A DNA stretch of 64,000 bases from Yamagishiella unicocca (GCA_003116995.1 BDSL01000012.1:1477001-1541000); one strand, 5' to 3'; positions 1-23,253 are shown, numbered from the stretch's first letter. The notes: generated by a model from the sequence alone, not told the origin. Translations and numbers: made by a program.

Positions 1-135
1 GGGGAAGGACAAGGTCAGAGGAGCCGGAGCCGCCAAGATCGAGGCATGGCAGCGAGTACTGGAGAAAAAGAGGACTTTCGGAGCATGCCGTACTCTAACC
101 CTCCTCTCATGCTCTCCTCCTCATGCACTCTTACG

Positions 136-10350
<10,215 letters not shown>

Positions 10351-11403
10351 TTGGGGGGGAGAGAAGTCGAGTCCAGGGTGACCGAGGGCAAGACGTCAGG
10401 CTTTTGGCTTGGGCTGGGTGCGCGTCTGCGAGGACGAGAATTTTATTCAGGGCAGTGTGCATGCGACGACAGCACTTTTGGGTATTTTGTTGCGTAGAGA
10501 GAGCCACTAGCAGCGTAGCTCGCAAGGGAGACGCGTGGCCCTTCTCCGCGCCGATTCCGTTATCGCGGATGCGACGGCAGGTCAACCGCGGCTTTGGCAA
10601 AGGAAAGAGGAGGCGAGCGCCGCACGAACGCTACGTGTAGATAATTGGACGTTATTTGATCTGGGCGCGGCGTCGGCAGCTGCGCGTGCCTTAGGCATGC
10701 GTCGGACGGGACTTGCCTGCCGACGGCGGTTTGCCTCCGGCACCGACGACCCCGGGTGCATGGCATGAGCCATCGCGTGTGGGTTTAGATGTCTTTCGGC
10801 TTGCCTAGATAGCCATGCAGTATTGCTCCTAGGTGGGTAGGAAGCGCGGGAAATGCGATCAGCCTTGGCAACTCCGATGCACCTAACACCGCTGTAAAGG
10901 TTTTAAAGCAAATGCTGATGTCATGTACGCAGTTAATTTGGGAATGCCGTGAGCACGAACTGCCAAGTATCAGCCCTCCCGGGAGCTGTACCGCCATGTA
11001 TTGCCACCCATGCTCCTCTATAGGTGTGTTGCATAGCGCCAACTTACGTAGAATCTCAGCCGTTTGTGCGCCAGACAGCGCCTTCGCCAACTGTCAGCAA
11101 GGAGTGGGTCGCGGGAGGTCTCGGAAACATCGTTGCTGCTTGTGCTCTACTCGCGCAAATGAGGCCCCAGCTACTTCGCTTCCTTCAGCGGGCTCCTGCA
11201 GGTGGGCGGAGCCGGTTATAAGAGACTTGGCGATTTTGGTCGAAGCGCATCCCACTAGAAGGCATTTTGGCACGCCTCTTGGTCGCAAATCAGCCCCGAC
11301 TATAAGTGGCTTCAGCAGTTTGCAATTCACTCCTTATCAGAATGGACTATCTGCCATTCATGCGGACACGGGAGTTCGCCCACGCCTTGCCGGTTGTGCT
11401 GTG
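10351..11403. promoter_or_regulatory. Divergent intergenic region, gyrA / COX3
   Basis: About 1 kb between two head-to-head genes. It should hold the 5' UTRs and promoters of both, plus any missing first exon of gyrA. No TATA element or recognisable operator was identified by eye. Open frames here look like spurious GC-rich frames. Confidence 0.4.
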
Positions 11404-14400
11404 ATGATTCACGCCGAAAGCCCTATGCTGCGACTTGCGGGTCTAACAGACGTCGCGGTGGCCGACCGTTACCTTGCAGGCCTCAGCAAGGAGGGCCTGC
11501 AGGCCCTGCGCGCGGGCCTGACTTCTGGCGAGGCTTCCGGGCTCTTGCAGTCGTCGGCGAGCAAGTAAGAGCAGTAGGGAACACACCGCCCTTCCAAAGG
11601 CATTGGAAGTAGTCCCAAGACCAGCTGCATTTGCCGCTGCACGTTCTCACGTCTTAATTGGAGCTTGTTGCCTTGTACATTTGTCCTGCAGCCGCAAGGA
11701 TGACCTGCCGCTGCCGAAGGGCCTGGGCTTTTCGAAGGTGCGTAGCCATGGAGGCCTAATCGATGGCTAAGCGGATAGCCGGTATTACAGCAAGCCTACC
11801 TTCCGGGATGAAAGTTGATTATGTCGCTGCATGGACTTGCAGATGGCCATGCCGCTGAGCCTCCAGGGCCACTTCATGAGCAGCCTGGCTAACGCCAACG
11901 GTGACGACAAGCAGGAGCGCACCACGGCGTCGCTTCATGAGGTGCCGAAGGTGCCCACCGCCCTGGCGGCCCTTCCACCCCGCCCGACGCGGTGAGCTTG
12001 GCATTCGCCTCTCAGCATCGGTCCTAACACTCATAATACGGCCGCGCATTTTCTTGTCGGCTGCTTGTTCCGTAGCCATCCCCCCTTCACTATCCCCTCC
12101 CCCCTCTCTCCCCTCCCCCCTCCCGAATTGCTGCCAAACCCTCGCCGGAGGACGGTCTATCTCGTCTAACCGCGATGTGCACTGCTGTGGTACGCAGGGG
12201 CCTTATGGCGCCGCCTCCGGGCCAGCGCGCCATGGGCAGCCACGCTCACGGACACGAGATGTCCGCCAAGGACTACTACATGGAGCACACGGCCAAGCGC
12301 CATCCCTTCCACGTCATGCCGCACAGCCCATGGCCGCTGCTCGCTGGCTGCGGCACGTTCGTGGCTTGCCTCGGTAGGGCTGGCTCGGCATGGCTGGCTG
12401 GCTGCGTCTCAGGGGGTCGACTGGGAACGGGGGCACGCGGAGGTGCCTGTAAAGTACCATTCACGAGGGCTGACAACTACGGCGATCGCGTTTCGAAGGA
12501 TACGGAAGCGGGCAGCACGCAGTGCAGTGCATGCAAACCAATACAGAAAGAGAAACCACGGCACATTCGGCCTTCTCTCTGCACAGCGATCTGGCGGGAT
12601 GCATTATCGGGTTACTTCCCCCTAGCGCTACTCTGGTTGTGGCGCTGGAAGACTCTCCGCAACTGATTACAGCAAGATGTGCAGTGGAAGCTAATCGCCA
12701 TGCTGCGTTCTGGCGGCGGGATGGGAACACATGTTCGGGTTTCTGGGTGGCTGCTGGGTCACCGCGCCATCCCGGCGCACCTCCCTGCCGAATCGAGTAT
12801 GGCAGCATACTGGATCACCGGGCGTAGCTCGAACCATTACGCGCTCAAATGGGGGCACGCACCGATGGCGGCGTCGCTCAAGCACAAGGAACATGATATA
12901 CCGCTTGCCGGGTCCGTAGCGCAGTAAAGCCATCCTGCCAGCGACTGCGAGTTGCTCACCTCAGCTCTCTTCCCTCCTGCATTTTGGCGGCGTGATTGTT
13001 AAGAAAAGCATCAGCAGCGCCCCATTTGGTGCACGTCGGTCCCGCTCATGGGGATCGGCGCCCTACCCTGCGACCCCTCCTCGACCATTAAACATCGCAA
13101 CCACGAGGCCTACCCTCACGACCACTGCCTCGCCCTGCTCATCGTGCCCCCTCCCCCGCCTCTTATTCCCCCTCATGTTCCCCCTCTTATCCCCCCTCTT
13201 TCGGTTCCTCCTCCTCCTCCGCTCCCTCCAGGCATGACCGCCTGGTTCCACAGCATCCCCACCGGCGGCGCGCTCATGGCCTTCGGCATCGCCAACATCG
13301 CCTGGACCGCCATCACCTGGTGGCGCGACTGCATCATCGAGGGCGACATGGGCATGCACACGGAGATCGTGCGCAAGAACCTGATCAGCGGCATGTGGAT
13401 CTTCATCGTCAGCGAGGCGGCGCTGTTCGTGGGTCTGCTGTGGGCCTGCATGCACCTGGGCATGTCGCCCAGCGTGCACCTGCAGATGCAGTGGCCCCCG
13501 GTGGGCATTGAGCCCATCGGCTGGGACAAGCGTGCCCTGGTCATGTCGGCGGTGCTGGCGGCGTCGTACTACAGCGCCAACGTGGCCATGGTGGCCAAAG
13601 ACCCCAAGGTGAACCAGTGCGAGTGCCCGGATCAATAATGAAGTCATCATCATGATCAGCATCAGCATCATCGAATCCTCAGCTTCATCAAATCCTCAGC
13701 ATCATCAAATCCTCAGCTTCAGCTGTCCTGCATTATCAGCTTTCTTGCCTGATCGCTGAACCCTGACCCCGAACACGACACGCGTCGAACCGCGCTACCG
13801 GGCGCCAGCGCCTTGCCCGGTGCACGCGCGGGTGTGGGCTAAGGGTGTAGGGCGGCCTAGCTGCGCGGTGCAACATGGAGGGCATAGCGGGGCGCGTTGC
13901 TTCCTCTCAGCTACCGGGACCCCAGCCGTGAGGAAGGGTGCGCGAGTCGTCACGTTGTTGGAACGAACTCGAGGGCGCACCGTGTCGCCGCCATTGAACC
14001 ATACACGCAGCGTGCTCCCTCAGCGGGGCGTTCCCGCCGTCGGCGGGGCTCTTACCTCCCTCCCCTCAGGTCGTGTCGTGTAACCGGGTCTTTATGCCAC
14101 AACCCCCCTTCCGACTTCCCCCATCACACGTCGAATCCGCGCACCCCTAACCCCGCCATCCGCATGGCCGTGCATCCTACACCAAGCCATTACCATGCCC
14201 CAACACCAGCCACCCAAATCCCTCTCCCCCCCCTTACCATGCGCCAACTATCCTGTTCCGTTGCGTAAACCGGTTTTTATACACCCCCCCCCCCGCACAC
14301 ATACGCGCAGATGGTCATGGGCGCGCTGGCCACCACCGTCGGCCTGGGCGCCATGTTCTTGTTCGACCAGTACCTGGAGTACAACGAGACGCCCTTCACC

Positions 14401-14798
14401 ATCACCGACTCGCCCTACGGCACCACCTTCTTCGTGACCACCGGCTTCCACGGCATGCACGTGCTGCTGGGCTCCATCTACCTGGCCTGCGTGATGGGCA
14501 TGTACGCGCGGACGCACAAGGCGGGCGTGGCCATGAAGAGCTCCATCTTGTACTGGTGAGTGCTGGGGGCCCTGTGGAGCGGGGGACGCAGGCAGGAGCA
14601 CCAACCCGTGCCGAACCCGAGCCTAATCCTTCGTCGGGTCTTTTTTGGAAATGCGTGTGTAATCGACAAACCACGTCGCGCTCCTTCTCCTCCCATCCTC
14701 AGCGGTGCTAGAACTCCTCTTCTCCTCCCATCCTCAGGCATTTCGTCGACATCGTGTGGATCGCCGTGTACGGCATTATCTACGTCGGCCAGTACTAG
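11404..14798 (+). CDS. COX3: Cytochrome c oxidase subunit III, nuclear-encoded mitochondrial precursor, 7 exons
   Basis: Core membrane subunit of respiratory complex IV, imported into the mitochondrial inner membrane. Exons: 11404-11564, 11692-11737, 11843-11991, 12198-12373, 13232-13608, 14311-14555, 14738-14798 (TAG). Each junction has GT/AG borders and the phases sum to an open frame of 404 residues (397 if the second ATG, 11425, is used). The first three exons form a long N-terminal extension ([20 protein letters not shown] from the second ATG), as expected for an import presequence. Recognisable COX3 segments are [56 protein letters not shown] and the C-terminal [19 protein letters not shown], with the conserved histidines and the family's membrane helices. 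Nuclear location of this normally mitochondrial gene is known for chlamydomonadalean algae. The choice between the two start codons is open. Confidence 0.95.
13640..13722. repeat. CATCA-rich imperfect repeat in COX3 intron 5
   Basis: Imperfect repeats of ATCATCAAATCCTCAGC just inside the intron after exon 13232-13608. No coding role seen. Confidence 0.7.
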
Positions 14799-15323
14799 GC
14801 GCTTCCCAGTGGTGCTGCTCCTGGCCGCCGCGGGCTGGACAGCCCCCATGTCTGGCAGCGGGCCGCCATGGGCGGCGCGATGCAAGTAGCGCGCGTCGCC
14901 CATGCTGCAGCGGGTCTGCTGCCCCCTCAACTCCGTGATGCGCGCGGTGGCAGCAATGGGAGCAGTGCGGGCTGCTGTGCGGCGGGCGCTGGCGGGACAA
15001 GGAACACCGTCGTGGCGGCGTGCCGGCAGGCGCCGAGGCTTGACAACTTGAGACGACCGCAGCGGTTTGCGTAGGCTAGGTTGTAGATGTGTATTATGTG
15101 AGTTTATGACTTCAAACGGGTGTCGTGGGGCTTCAGGGTGACAGGTCTGCCGTTTAGAGGCACTCAGCATTGAAACGGCTTGGCGAAGGGGCCAGGCGAA
15201 GGAAGGGATTAGGCGGTGCAGGAACGGGTGCGTTGTCGGCAAGGGTACAGTGTGGCGAGGGGGGGGAATCTGTGGCGAAGTGAAGCTGCAGTTTTGATGG
15301 GGTGCAGTTTATTCCTCGAGTTG

Positions 15324-15328
15324 TGTAA
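15324..15328 (+). terminator. TGTAA polyadenylation signal candidate, COX3
   Basis: TGTAA is the usual poly(A) signal in volvocine algae. This one lies about 525 nt after the COX3 stop, a plausible 3' UTR length. It was picked on sequence and position only. Confidence 0.45.
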
Positions 15329-15607
15329 TACAAATCAAGGACTGTCAAATGGCTTTGGGAAGTGCATGGCTACGACGGCGATTGATAACGTCCAGCCGAG
15401 TCGGTCGGGACATAGCTTCTCGGCATCGCTGCCGTCTGAAAAAGTCCATATCAAAACGTGGCATGGCTGCTCCGGCAGAATGTGTCACACCCAGCCTGCA
15501 GTAGGGTTGGTATCGGGTTGTACAACTTGTACTTGTACACGACAGGAGGGCGCAGGGGCCCTATTCCTAGTGTGGCCTAGCCGAGGGGGGAGAAGTTACC
15601 AACCAAT

Positions 15608-15772
15608 CTACCCATGCCGTGCACCTCTCCAAACGCTTTCGATTAGGTATTCCTCAGCACTCTCGAAAGCGCGCGCGACTGTTGCGATATTAATACTCCC
15701 ACGAGGAGGTTCAGACGGCGCTAGTTTCTTCTTCAGGCCCTTCCCCTTCGGCTGGGGAGTGCGACGGGGCAT
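15608..15772 (-). CDS. Possible small basic protein or first exon, 54 residues
   Basis: Short frame starting MPRRTPQPKGKGLKKKLAP and containing INIATVARAFESAEEYL. Its composition (Lys/Arg start, then an amphipathic stretch) looks more like protein than the surrounding low-complexity frames. It lies between the convergent COX3 and oxidoreductase genes. A GT donor (GTGCAC) occurs in frame near 15620, so it could be a first exon. No family was recognised and no downstream exon could be assigned. Confidence 0.3.
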   Translation of the reverse strand: MPRRTPQPKGKGLKKKLAPSEPPRGSINIATVARAFESAEEYLIESVWRGARHG

Positions 15773-16955
15773 GCTGCTCAATACTGGCCGTCAGCCCCTC
15801 CGCAAACACAAAACCATCAACTACACGCACAGACCTCCACAATTGGGTTGAAGCGCAACGCTGGGGGGCCTAATATTGATGCCCCGCTTACGATTCAAAA
15901 AAAAACAACCCCAATAACAACCCGTTCTCCTGTCCATCTGTGCGACTGGGCAGCTGCTTAGACGACGCATACGTCAAAAGATGGAGGGTCGCCCTGGGCC
16001 CGCAAACGTGCCAATCGGACGCGGAACCCAACTAAGGGAAGTCCGCTGCGCAAACAGACGCGCTGCAACGTCCTTGCGACACAGCCCTGCCGAGGTACTG
16101 GCCACCTCAGGCCCAAAGTACCACCGTCCAGGCCCAAAGTGGCCGTAGCAAGCAAAGGGAATGAGCTGGGTTGCAGGGGACCCCCCTGCTGCGCTCCCTC
16201 TCCCCTTAGCCCCGTACCCGCACTCCGCCCAACTCCCACTGCGGCCAGCAACCGCCGGCCCAGCCATACATACAAACAACCACAACAACCGCCACTACAA
16301 ACAACCCCGGCAGCACTGTATCACCGGCCGGCGGCCGCCACGCACACCAACGCCTTCCGCCTCGTCCCTCACCCATGCATATTCGTGTTCCGTCGGGGCT
16401 AGAGACACAAGACACTCCTAAACAGGCACCCCGCTCGTAGAGCGGGTGCTGTATACTGCTCCACGCAAAACTCCATGGAGTTCTCGGTTCTCCGCAACAA
16501 TAAACGATAGCGCCTTTCGCGTACATCTCTCTATGCCTCTCTCCCTATGCCACGCGCGCGGGCCAGGCCTCACCTCCCATCGACTCCCGTGTTATGTGTA
16601 CATTCCGGTCAATCGCTCCCAACCCAAGAACCCGAGGCCATCCCAGGTGCTTAGGGCAACGACGACCTGCCTCTCCTCGTCAAACCCTCATACTCCTCGC
16701 CGCCATCACTCCCTCTTAATCCTCGCTACAAAGCTTTGTTCTCGAAAGCTCTGGCGCGCCGCAGGATACCCTAGGAAACGCGCCCCGCGCCGACGCCCTG
16801 CGCTTGCCTCGTTCTGCGTCTCACGCGCTCGAACGGCACTCCAGTGGCCCCCCCCCGCCGCAGCGCCACGTCCTCACACATCGTCATCTGATGCGCGCAG
16901 CCTTAGCAGCCGCGGCATCTCCACGCCATAGCGCAAGCGCGCCCCTCCTACCGCT
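15773..16955. other. Stretch without an assignable gene
   Basis: Convergent 3' flank between COX3 and the oxidoreductase. Part is probably the 3' UTR of the minus-strand gene. No domain, RNA gene or repeat array was found. Confidence 0.5.
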
Positions 16956-19900
16956 TCAACCCATGCGGTTGGGGCCCAGGGCATCGGCCAGAGGGCCGGC
17001 AGCTGCAGCCAACCCAGCTACCGCCGCCTTCGCCCCCGCTGGAACCGTGGAGCCCTCCGGCAGCGCCGCTGGCGCCGCCGCCGCCGCCGCCGCCTCGCCT
17101 CCCCCGATCGCGGCCGACGCCGACCCCGAGGACGCCGTCACCTGCAGCCGTCCCTTCTCCTTGGACTGCCCCACCGCCTTGTGCGGCGCCGGCGGCGTGG
17201 CCGACGGGCCGTGGTAGTGGTAGTCCGAGCCGCTGCCGTACTCGAGCGCGTCCAGCAGGCGCTGGAAGCCGTAGTACGGCACCACCTGCCGTAGCGGCCT
17301 CAGTAGCAGGTAGCCCACCGAGTAGGCCAGCAGCGCCGCGTAGTGCAGGAACCAGCTGCCCAGGATGCTGGGGCCCACCTGAAGAGCGAGGCGGGCGATA
17401 CGGCGGCGCGTACGGCATACCGGGTTGAGGGGCGTCACGTCTGCTTGCGTGTGTGTGTCTGTGTGTATATGTTTGTGTTTGTGTGGACGTTCACGTGCTA
17501 CATCGAGATACCGTTATCTCTGTGACCCAGGGCCCCCGGCAGGAAGGAGGGTCCTCCCTTCCCCGCTTGCCCCCGCCCGTGCTCCTCCTAGCCTTCCTCA
17601 GACAACGATACCGCCCTTCTTCCCCCGCCTTCATTGCATCGCGCGCATCCCCCTCCCTCACCCATACACCCCCGGTTTGTCTTCGGTAGACTCGCGGATA
17701 TACTTTATCCCCCCCCCGCTCATACAAACCCACCCAACCCCGCCCCTCCCCGCTGCGCCGCCCACCTGCAGCAGCACCCGGCTGACTGTCCCCGGGTTGG
17801 CCAGCATCATGCCCGCCATGCTGAGGCTCAGGGGGATGACTTGGATGGTGTCCTGCAGGAAGGGCCGCAGCACGCGGTCTCCCAGGATGCCCATCACGCC
17901 AAAATTGCAGCCCAGGATCTCGTTCACGTGGTTGTAGGGCAGCCGCTGCCACGCCGGCGTGTCGCGGAAGTCCCGCTCGAAAAGATTCCCCCGCTGCTGC
18001 TTCGGCTGCTGCTGCACCACCGGCGCCGCGATGCCAGCCGCGGCCCGCTCCTGCTGCTCCTCCTCGTCCTGGTGGAAGTAGTCGGCCGGGTCGGCGGCGC
18101 CGGAGGCGAACCGCGCCGCCGCCATCGCAACCGCCTCCTGAAACGCAGCCGCGGGTCCGGCGCCGGCCCCCAGCAGCATCGGCGCCGCGTCCAGGGAGGA
18201 GGAGGCGTCTGACTCCGCGGCGGCGGCGGCGGCGGTGGTGGCGGCGTACGGCGGCGCGTGCGGGTAGTCCGTCGGGTAGGCGGCCTGGCCGACGCCGAAG
18301 CTCATGGAGCGCTGGAAGAGCCAGGAGGCGGCGAGGGAGGGCTGGTAGGGCTGCAGCCAGCCCAGGTCGGCGCGGTGGAGGCGGTCCTCGGCCAGGGCCT
18401 GTGCGACGAGGACGGCAGCAGCGGGGGGGGGGTGTGAGAGGAAGACCCGTGGATGCGAGCCGTCATACCCCACCCCCCCTCACCCGCATCGAGTAATCGG
18501 TTTAATTTTGCAACCCCACCCCATCGCCCAATCCAATGCACCCCACCCCATCCCGCACCTGGTTAATACCGCGAGTGAGGCGGCTGAGGTGGCGCATCAT
18601 GGAACCGAAGCCGCCGAAGGACAGCGGCGACTGCGCCGCACTCGCATCGCCAATCTGCGCTCGCGTGGGTAGAGTTGGGGTGGGGGTGGGGCCGGAGAGT
18701 AAAACAGTGATCGATTCCGAGGCGAAGGAGTCATGCTAATAGTACCAACCATGCTATTACTATCAGTCATGCTATTACTATGTGGAGAAAACACCTGCCT
18801 GGGTCCCCGCTCACATGTCCCCTGGTGTCCTAATTAAGACACTGGCCCCTACCTGCATGATCCGGTCGAATGCGGGCGGCAGCGGGCCGTTGCTGTAGCA
18901 CGGGAAGCCGCCGAACAGCACCCGCTTGAAGTGCAACTGCTCCAGGGGCAGGCCCTGCGGGTGGGTAATGATTGGTGGGTGGGTGGGTGGGTGGGTGGGT
19001 GGGTGGGTGGGTGGGTGGGTGGGTGGGTGGGTGGGTGGGTGGGTGGAGTTTTGGAAGCAGTTGACAGCTGGCGCATAACTCACTGAAGTTTTGAGCACGC
19101 CCCGTTACTAATCACCCAGCAGGGCTGCAACCCCGCTGATGCCTGCCCCCTGATGCCTGCCCCGTCACACCGCCCTCTCTGTCCCAGCCCCTCCCCCCGG
19201 GCCCGCATCCACGGGTCTTCCTCGAAAAGCTCAACCCCTGGCCCGGCCCCCCCCTTTCCTACCTGGTATTCCGGCAGCATCTCGAAGTAGGTGTCCAGCA
19301 GGTTTTCAAAGGTGGGCCGGTCGGGGTGCGCGTCGCTGCGTCGTACGAATACGGCATGGGGGAGAAGGGATGTTTACACGCGCAGGCTGGCAGTAGGTCA
19401 ACGTACTACAGAAGTCTAGCAGTCAGGCGGATGCGGCTAAGCCGAGTGGAGTTGATGTATAAAGGTGGGGATGCGCACAGGCGGCCTCCACAGCGGCAAT
19501 CCCTCCCAAGTTCCGGTGCAGTGCGGTACCCGGCGCGGTGCAGCCGGCGATGCGCGGTCCCCCCCGCGGTCGCACACCTGTACGCGAACATGTAGGTGGT
19601 CCGGGCCTTGCCGCCCTCCGCCGGGAACGCCTCCCAGAACAGCTGCATGTCCTGGCGGGAGTGGCTCAGCGAGTAGAGCAGGTCGGCGGACACGTTGCTC
19701 TCAGCCGGGAAGCCTGGGGGGAGGGAGGGGCATAGAAACCGGTTACGCGACATGGATAGGATAGCCTGGGGGCGGGAGGGGTGAGAGGAAACCCGCAGGT
19801 CGAGAGTGGGGCGAGACGGAGGAGGGAGGAGGGGGGGCCCATAACACGGGGGAGGATCAAGGCACGAGGAAGAGAGCTCCGAAACCATGGCCATTGGTGG

Positions 19901-22572
19901 GCCTTACCTAGGGAAAGGGGGTGGAATTGGACTTTATTCCGTGCCCCCGGTGCAATCCGCCAGCCCGGCGGCCCCTCTCCGCCACCCACCTTCCGCGCAC
20001 GAGCCCACCACCATGCACATGCCGTCGGGCTTTACGCGCCCTCGAATTTGCCTCACGATGTCGCTGTAGTGGCCCATGCAGTCCAGCAGCAGACGGCAGT
20101 TGAGGGCGCGGGGGGCGACGGGGGCGGAGGACGAGCCAACGCCCAGACCGTTGGGGCGGTTGGTGTCGCCAACGGCCAGCGGCGAGGCGCTGCCGCCGGG
20201 GGTTAGGGTCAGCCTCAGGCCGTCCTGCAGAGAGCCGAGTGGTAGAAGGCAAGGGGACAAGGGGTAAGGGTATTTTGGCAACAACCAGGCTCGTACTGCG
20301 GCCGTGCGCTCCAGGGGAAGGGGGATCCAGATTCCAGCTCTCCACCGACAAACTACCCCTAAGGCGACGGTATTCCTAGGAAAGAAGTCACAGCGGGAAA
20401 AATGTGGCAGCTCAACAAGGGGCCAAATCTGTCGAAGGCGCCGCAGAAGACACCTCACCGTGTGTACGGCCGCCGCGCGGAAGGCCGTGTTCTCGTAAAT
20501 GACGCCGCCCGCAGCGGCGAAGCGGCGCTTCAGCGAGTCCAGAAGCTTCTTGGGCTGCACCCCCAGGTTGAGCACGTCGGAGGTCCACAAGTCCTGGGGG
20601 TTTCATAAGAGAATGGGGGGAAAGGACATCGCGGTGGGGGCTTTGTAAGAGATGGGGGGGTTGTAAGAGAAGGGGAGCGTGAGGACGATGTGGCTGTTTT
20701 GGGCAGGCGTACGGCAAGCGCGTGGAAGGTACGGCATTGCGTCATGTTCCCAGGATGATGTCCGGAGAGCAGATTACGGTAGTTGACAAGGCCGAACTGA
20801 TCCAGCCCTGGACATGCAATAGATTCGGGCCACCCAGAAGACAACTCCAGCCCCAGCGGCAGCAGCCCTCCTTACCTCGCCACCCATGAAGCCCACACGA
20901 ATTGGGTTGAACTCCGAAACCACGGCTGCCCGGAGCTCCTCACGGCTCAGCAGACCCAGCTCAACCAAAACCTTGACACCCAGAGGAACAGAGGAGGGAG
21001 GGGGCTCGTTCGGTCAGGCGGATACACAAACTACTTGCTTCGCTACCGTTCATGGCCGGCGGCTGACAGCCACCCTTTTGGGACATTGCAGTGGCGGGGT
21101 GGCAGTCGTACAAGTATTCCTGCCCCCTTCCCCCAAGCGCGATCCCCGCGCACGCACCTCCAGCTCGCCCCAGCTGATGTTCCACTCCTGGTTGCGGCCC
21201 TGCGGTTGTGACGGTTGGGATTCGGTTGGTGGCCCGGGTCCTGGAGTTAGCCGGCTGGAGAGGCGCACAGTGCGTTGCAGTTGCAGAGAGAGGGGGTAGA
21301 GAGGAAGCCCGTGAAGGGGGAGGGGGGTTGGGGTGGGAACTGAACGGACGCCACGCTCTGCCGGCACCAAGGCCATCGCCAAGCCTGCCGCACCCTCCCT
21401 CCTGCCGCACCCTCCCTGGAGGGTGGACGGGAGCTTCGCCGTCGGACAACGCCGCCTTCGGACGCCCTCATCCAGCATCCAGCACTAAGCAACTGCTCCT
21501 TAAACCGGACCCAGCCCCATGACGACCGCCCCATGACGACCCTCCCTGGAGGGTACGACAGCAATTGCGCGGCCGGCCACCCTACTGTTCCCATAGTTGG
21601 AAACGTCGCACAACCTGCCCCCCGCTGACCCCGGGCTTCCGGCGTATCATCTGGGTCTAGCTATAACCCAAATGAGCCGCGTTCGGGTGCTTCCGCCACG
21701 CAAGCCTCCTGTTGACACCCAGCCAAACCCAGCAGGTCAAGTCTCAGTCCAACTTACGCGCGCCTAAAAACAACCTTCCCCTCACAGCACATCCGCATAA
21801 ATCTGATTTAATACGGCCGTTTGGGATCCACCTATCAATTCGTCGTCCATTTCCCGCGCCTGAAGACTAGCACCATAAAAATTCCACAAAGCAGCAACCC
21901 CGACCCAAACCACCGCCAGTCGCCTCTGAATGGCTCGATGCAGTCTTCACACATCCTGATTTTTAAATCTCCAATCCCCGACCAGCCCAACCCGCCGTGG
22001 GCTACCACCACCACCAGCCGCGCAACTCCGCCACCAGCACAAATGCCAAAGAAGCGACAGCCGCCCGAACCCACCTGAACAAGCCGCTTCTCCACAATGG
22101 CTATGCGCCAGCCCCGGAGCTGAAGTGCCGTAGCCAAGAACAGCCCGAGAGTGCCGCCGCAGATGACTACATCGTAGTCGTAAAGAGCAGCGCTCGCGCC
22201 ACCAGCAGGAGCAGTGGTTGGAGCCGCCAACGAGGGCGGGGGCAGCGGGCCATCGGCATACGTGACGACCGTGGGGCCCTTCTTCTGAGGCTCGTGCTTT
22301 TGGTTGCGCAGCGCACGCCAGTAGGCCTCGGAGACGTCCAGGAAGGCCAGAGGGTCACCTTCAATACCGGGCTGAGCCAGGATCTGGCGTGCGAGTCCGC
22401 GAGCCACTGTGGCTGTCCGAGAGATTGCGCTGGCACGAGCGTTGGCTAGGTTCGCGGCAGCTCCTACTTGTTGAGGCAATGGCCGCAGAAGCACATGTGG
22501 TACATGTGCCAGAGGCTTGGAGTGGTGAGCGGGCAGGCAGCCCCCGCGGTGCTGCGGCGACAGGGCGTGCAT
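16956..22572 (-). CDS. FAD-dependent lycopene-cyclase-like oxidoreductase, 11 exons
   Basis: Predicted flavoprotein, probably plastidic. Exons: 22572-22075, 21199-21158, 20971-20876, 20593-20459, 20224-19990, 19713-19578, 19335-19263, 18954-18853, 18654-18559, 18398-17766, 17378-16956 (TGA). Phases close to an 822-residue protein. The start ATG 22572-22570 sits in an ACCACC context and opens a Pro/His/Leu-rich transit-like leader. The dinucleotide-binding fold begins at YDYDVVICGGTLGLFLATAL and ends its second strand with IAIVEK. Later segments are GRNQEWNISWGELE, LWTSDVLNLGVQPKKLL, LLLDCMGHYSDIVRQIRGR and HVNEILGCNFGVMGILGDR. The overall pattern resembles the plant proteins annotated as lycopene beta/epsilon cyclase-like FAD/NAD(P)-binding oxidoreductases, whose substrate I do not know. 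An Ala/Gln-rich insert (exon 10) and a poly-Ala C-terminus are lineage-type additions. It starts head-to-head with the methyltransferase gene at 23254. Confidence 0.82.
18974..19045 (+). repeat. (GGGT)n microsatellite in an oxidoreductase intron
   Basis: About 18 uninterrupted GGGT units in the intron between exons 18853-18954 and 19263-19335. The G-rich strand is the plus strand, so the transcript carries the C-rich complement as an extended polypyrimidine tract. Confidence 0.95.
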
Positions 22573-23253
22573 GGTGGTTTGGTGACCCTTCTCGGCGTAG
22601 TATCCAGGGAACAACTGTCCAAGGCAACGCCTTTCTCTTGTGTAACCCTACGCACAGCGCTGAAAACTTCCGTGGATTGCGGCCGCGTTGGCGTTTTGGT
22701 GCACACGCGACACAAGAAAGTTAAGGCAATCCCAACGTTTGCGATTCAGGTTCAAGTGCGCAAGATTTCTATATACGCCTAATATATAAATACAAGACAT
22801 GCATTGCAGAGAACAATTGTCTTCATATCACATGTGGGTGGTCTCAGCTCGTCTCGTCCAATTGCACCTGGAATTAAACCGCACATCATCTAAGACATGA
22901 GCTGAAGCACCTTAAGGATACTTGTAATAACTTAAGTACTCTAGGCGAAAATTAAACAGTTCGCGTGAACGACCGTAACTTGCGTGCAACCCTTTTCCTC
23001 GTGTATGTGCGGGAAGGAGCACAGGATTGCTCAATTATCAATAGGGGGTATTGCCAAATAAAATGCATAATTAGTATCAGTGACCCGAATTGCGCCGCCA
23101 AAGCGCCTTGCCCGGCCACACACCTCAACACGCATAATCCACGCCATGTCAACCCATGCATCATCGCTATCGCTACTGAGGCACGTTGCATCTGGGCGTC
23201 TCGACAGCTCATTTGGTGCCGGTCGGGGCGGCAGGGGGCTCACGTACGGCGCC
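22573..23253. promoter_or_regulatory. Bidirectional promoter region, oxidoreductase / methyltransferase
   Basis: About 680 bp between two divergent start codons. It is visibly more AT-rich than its flanks around 22750-23080, as algal promoters often are. No specific element could be named. Confidence 0.5.

Noticed and set aside
18974..19045. CRISPR-like or other repeat-spacer arrays in the window
   Set aside because: All arrays seen are direct tandem repeats without unique spacers, in eukaryotic introns.
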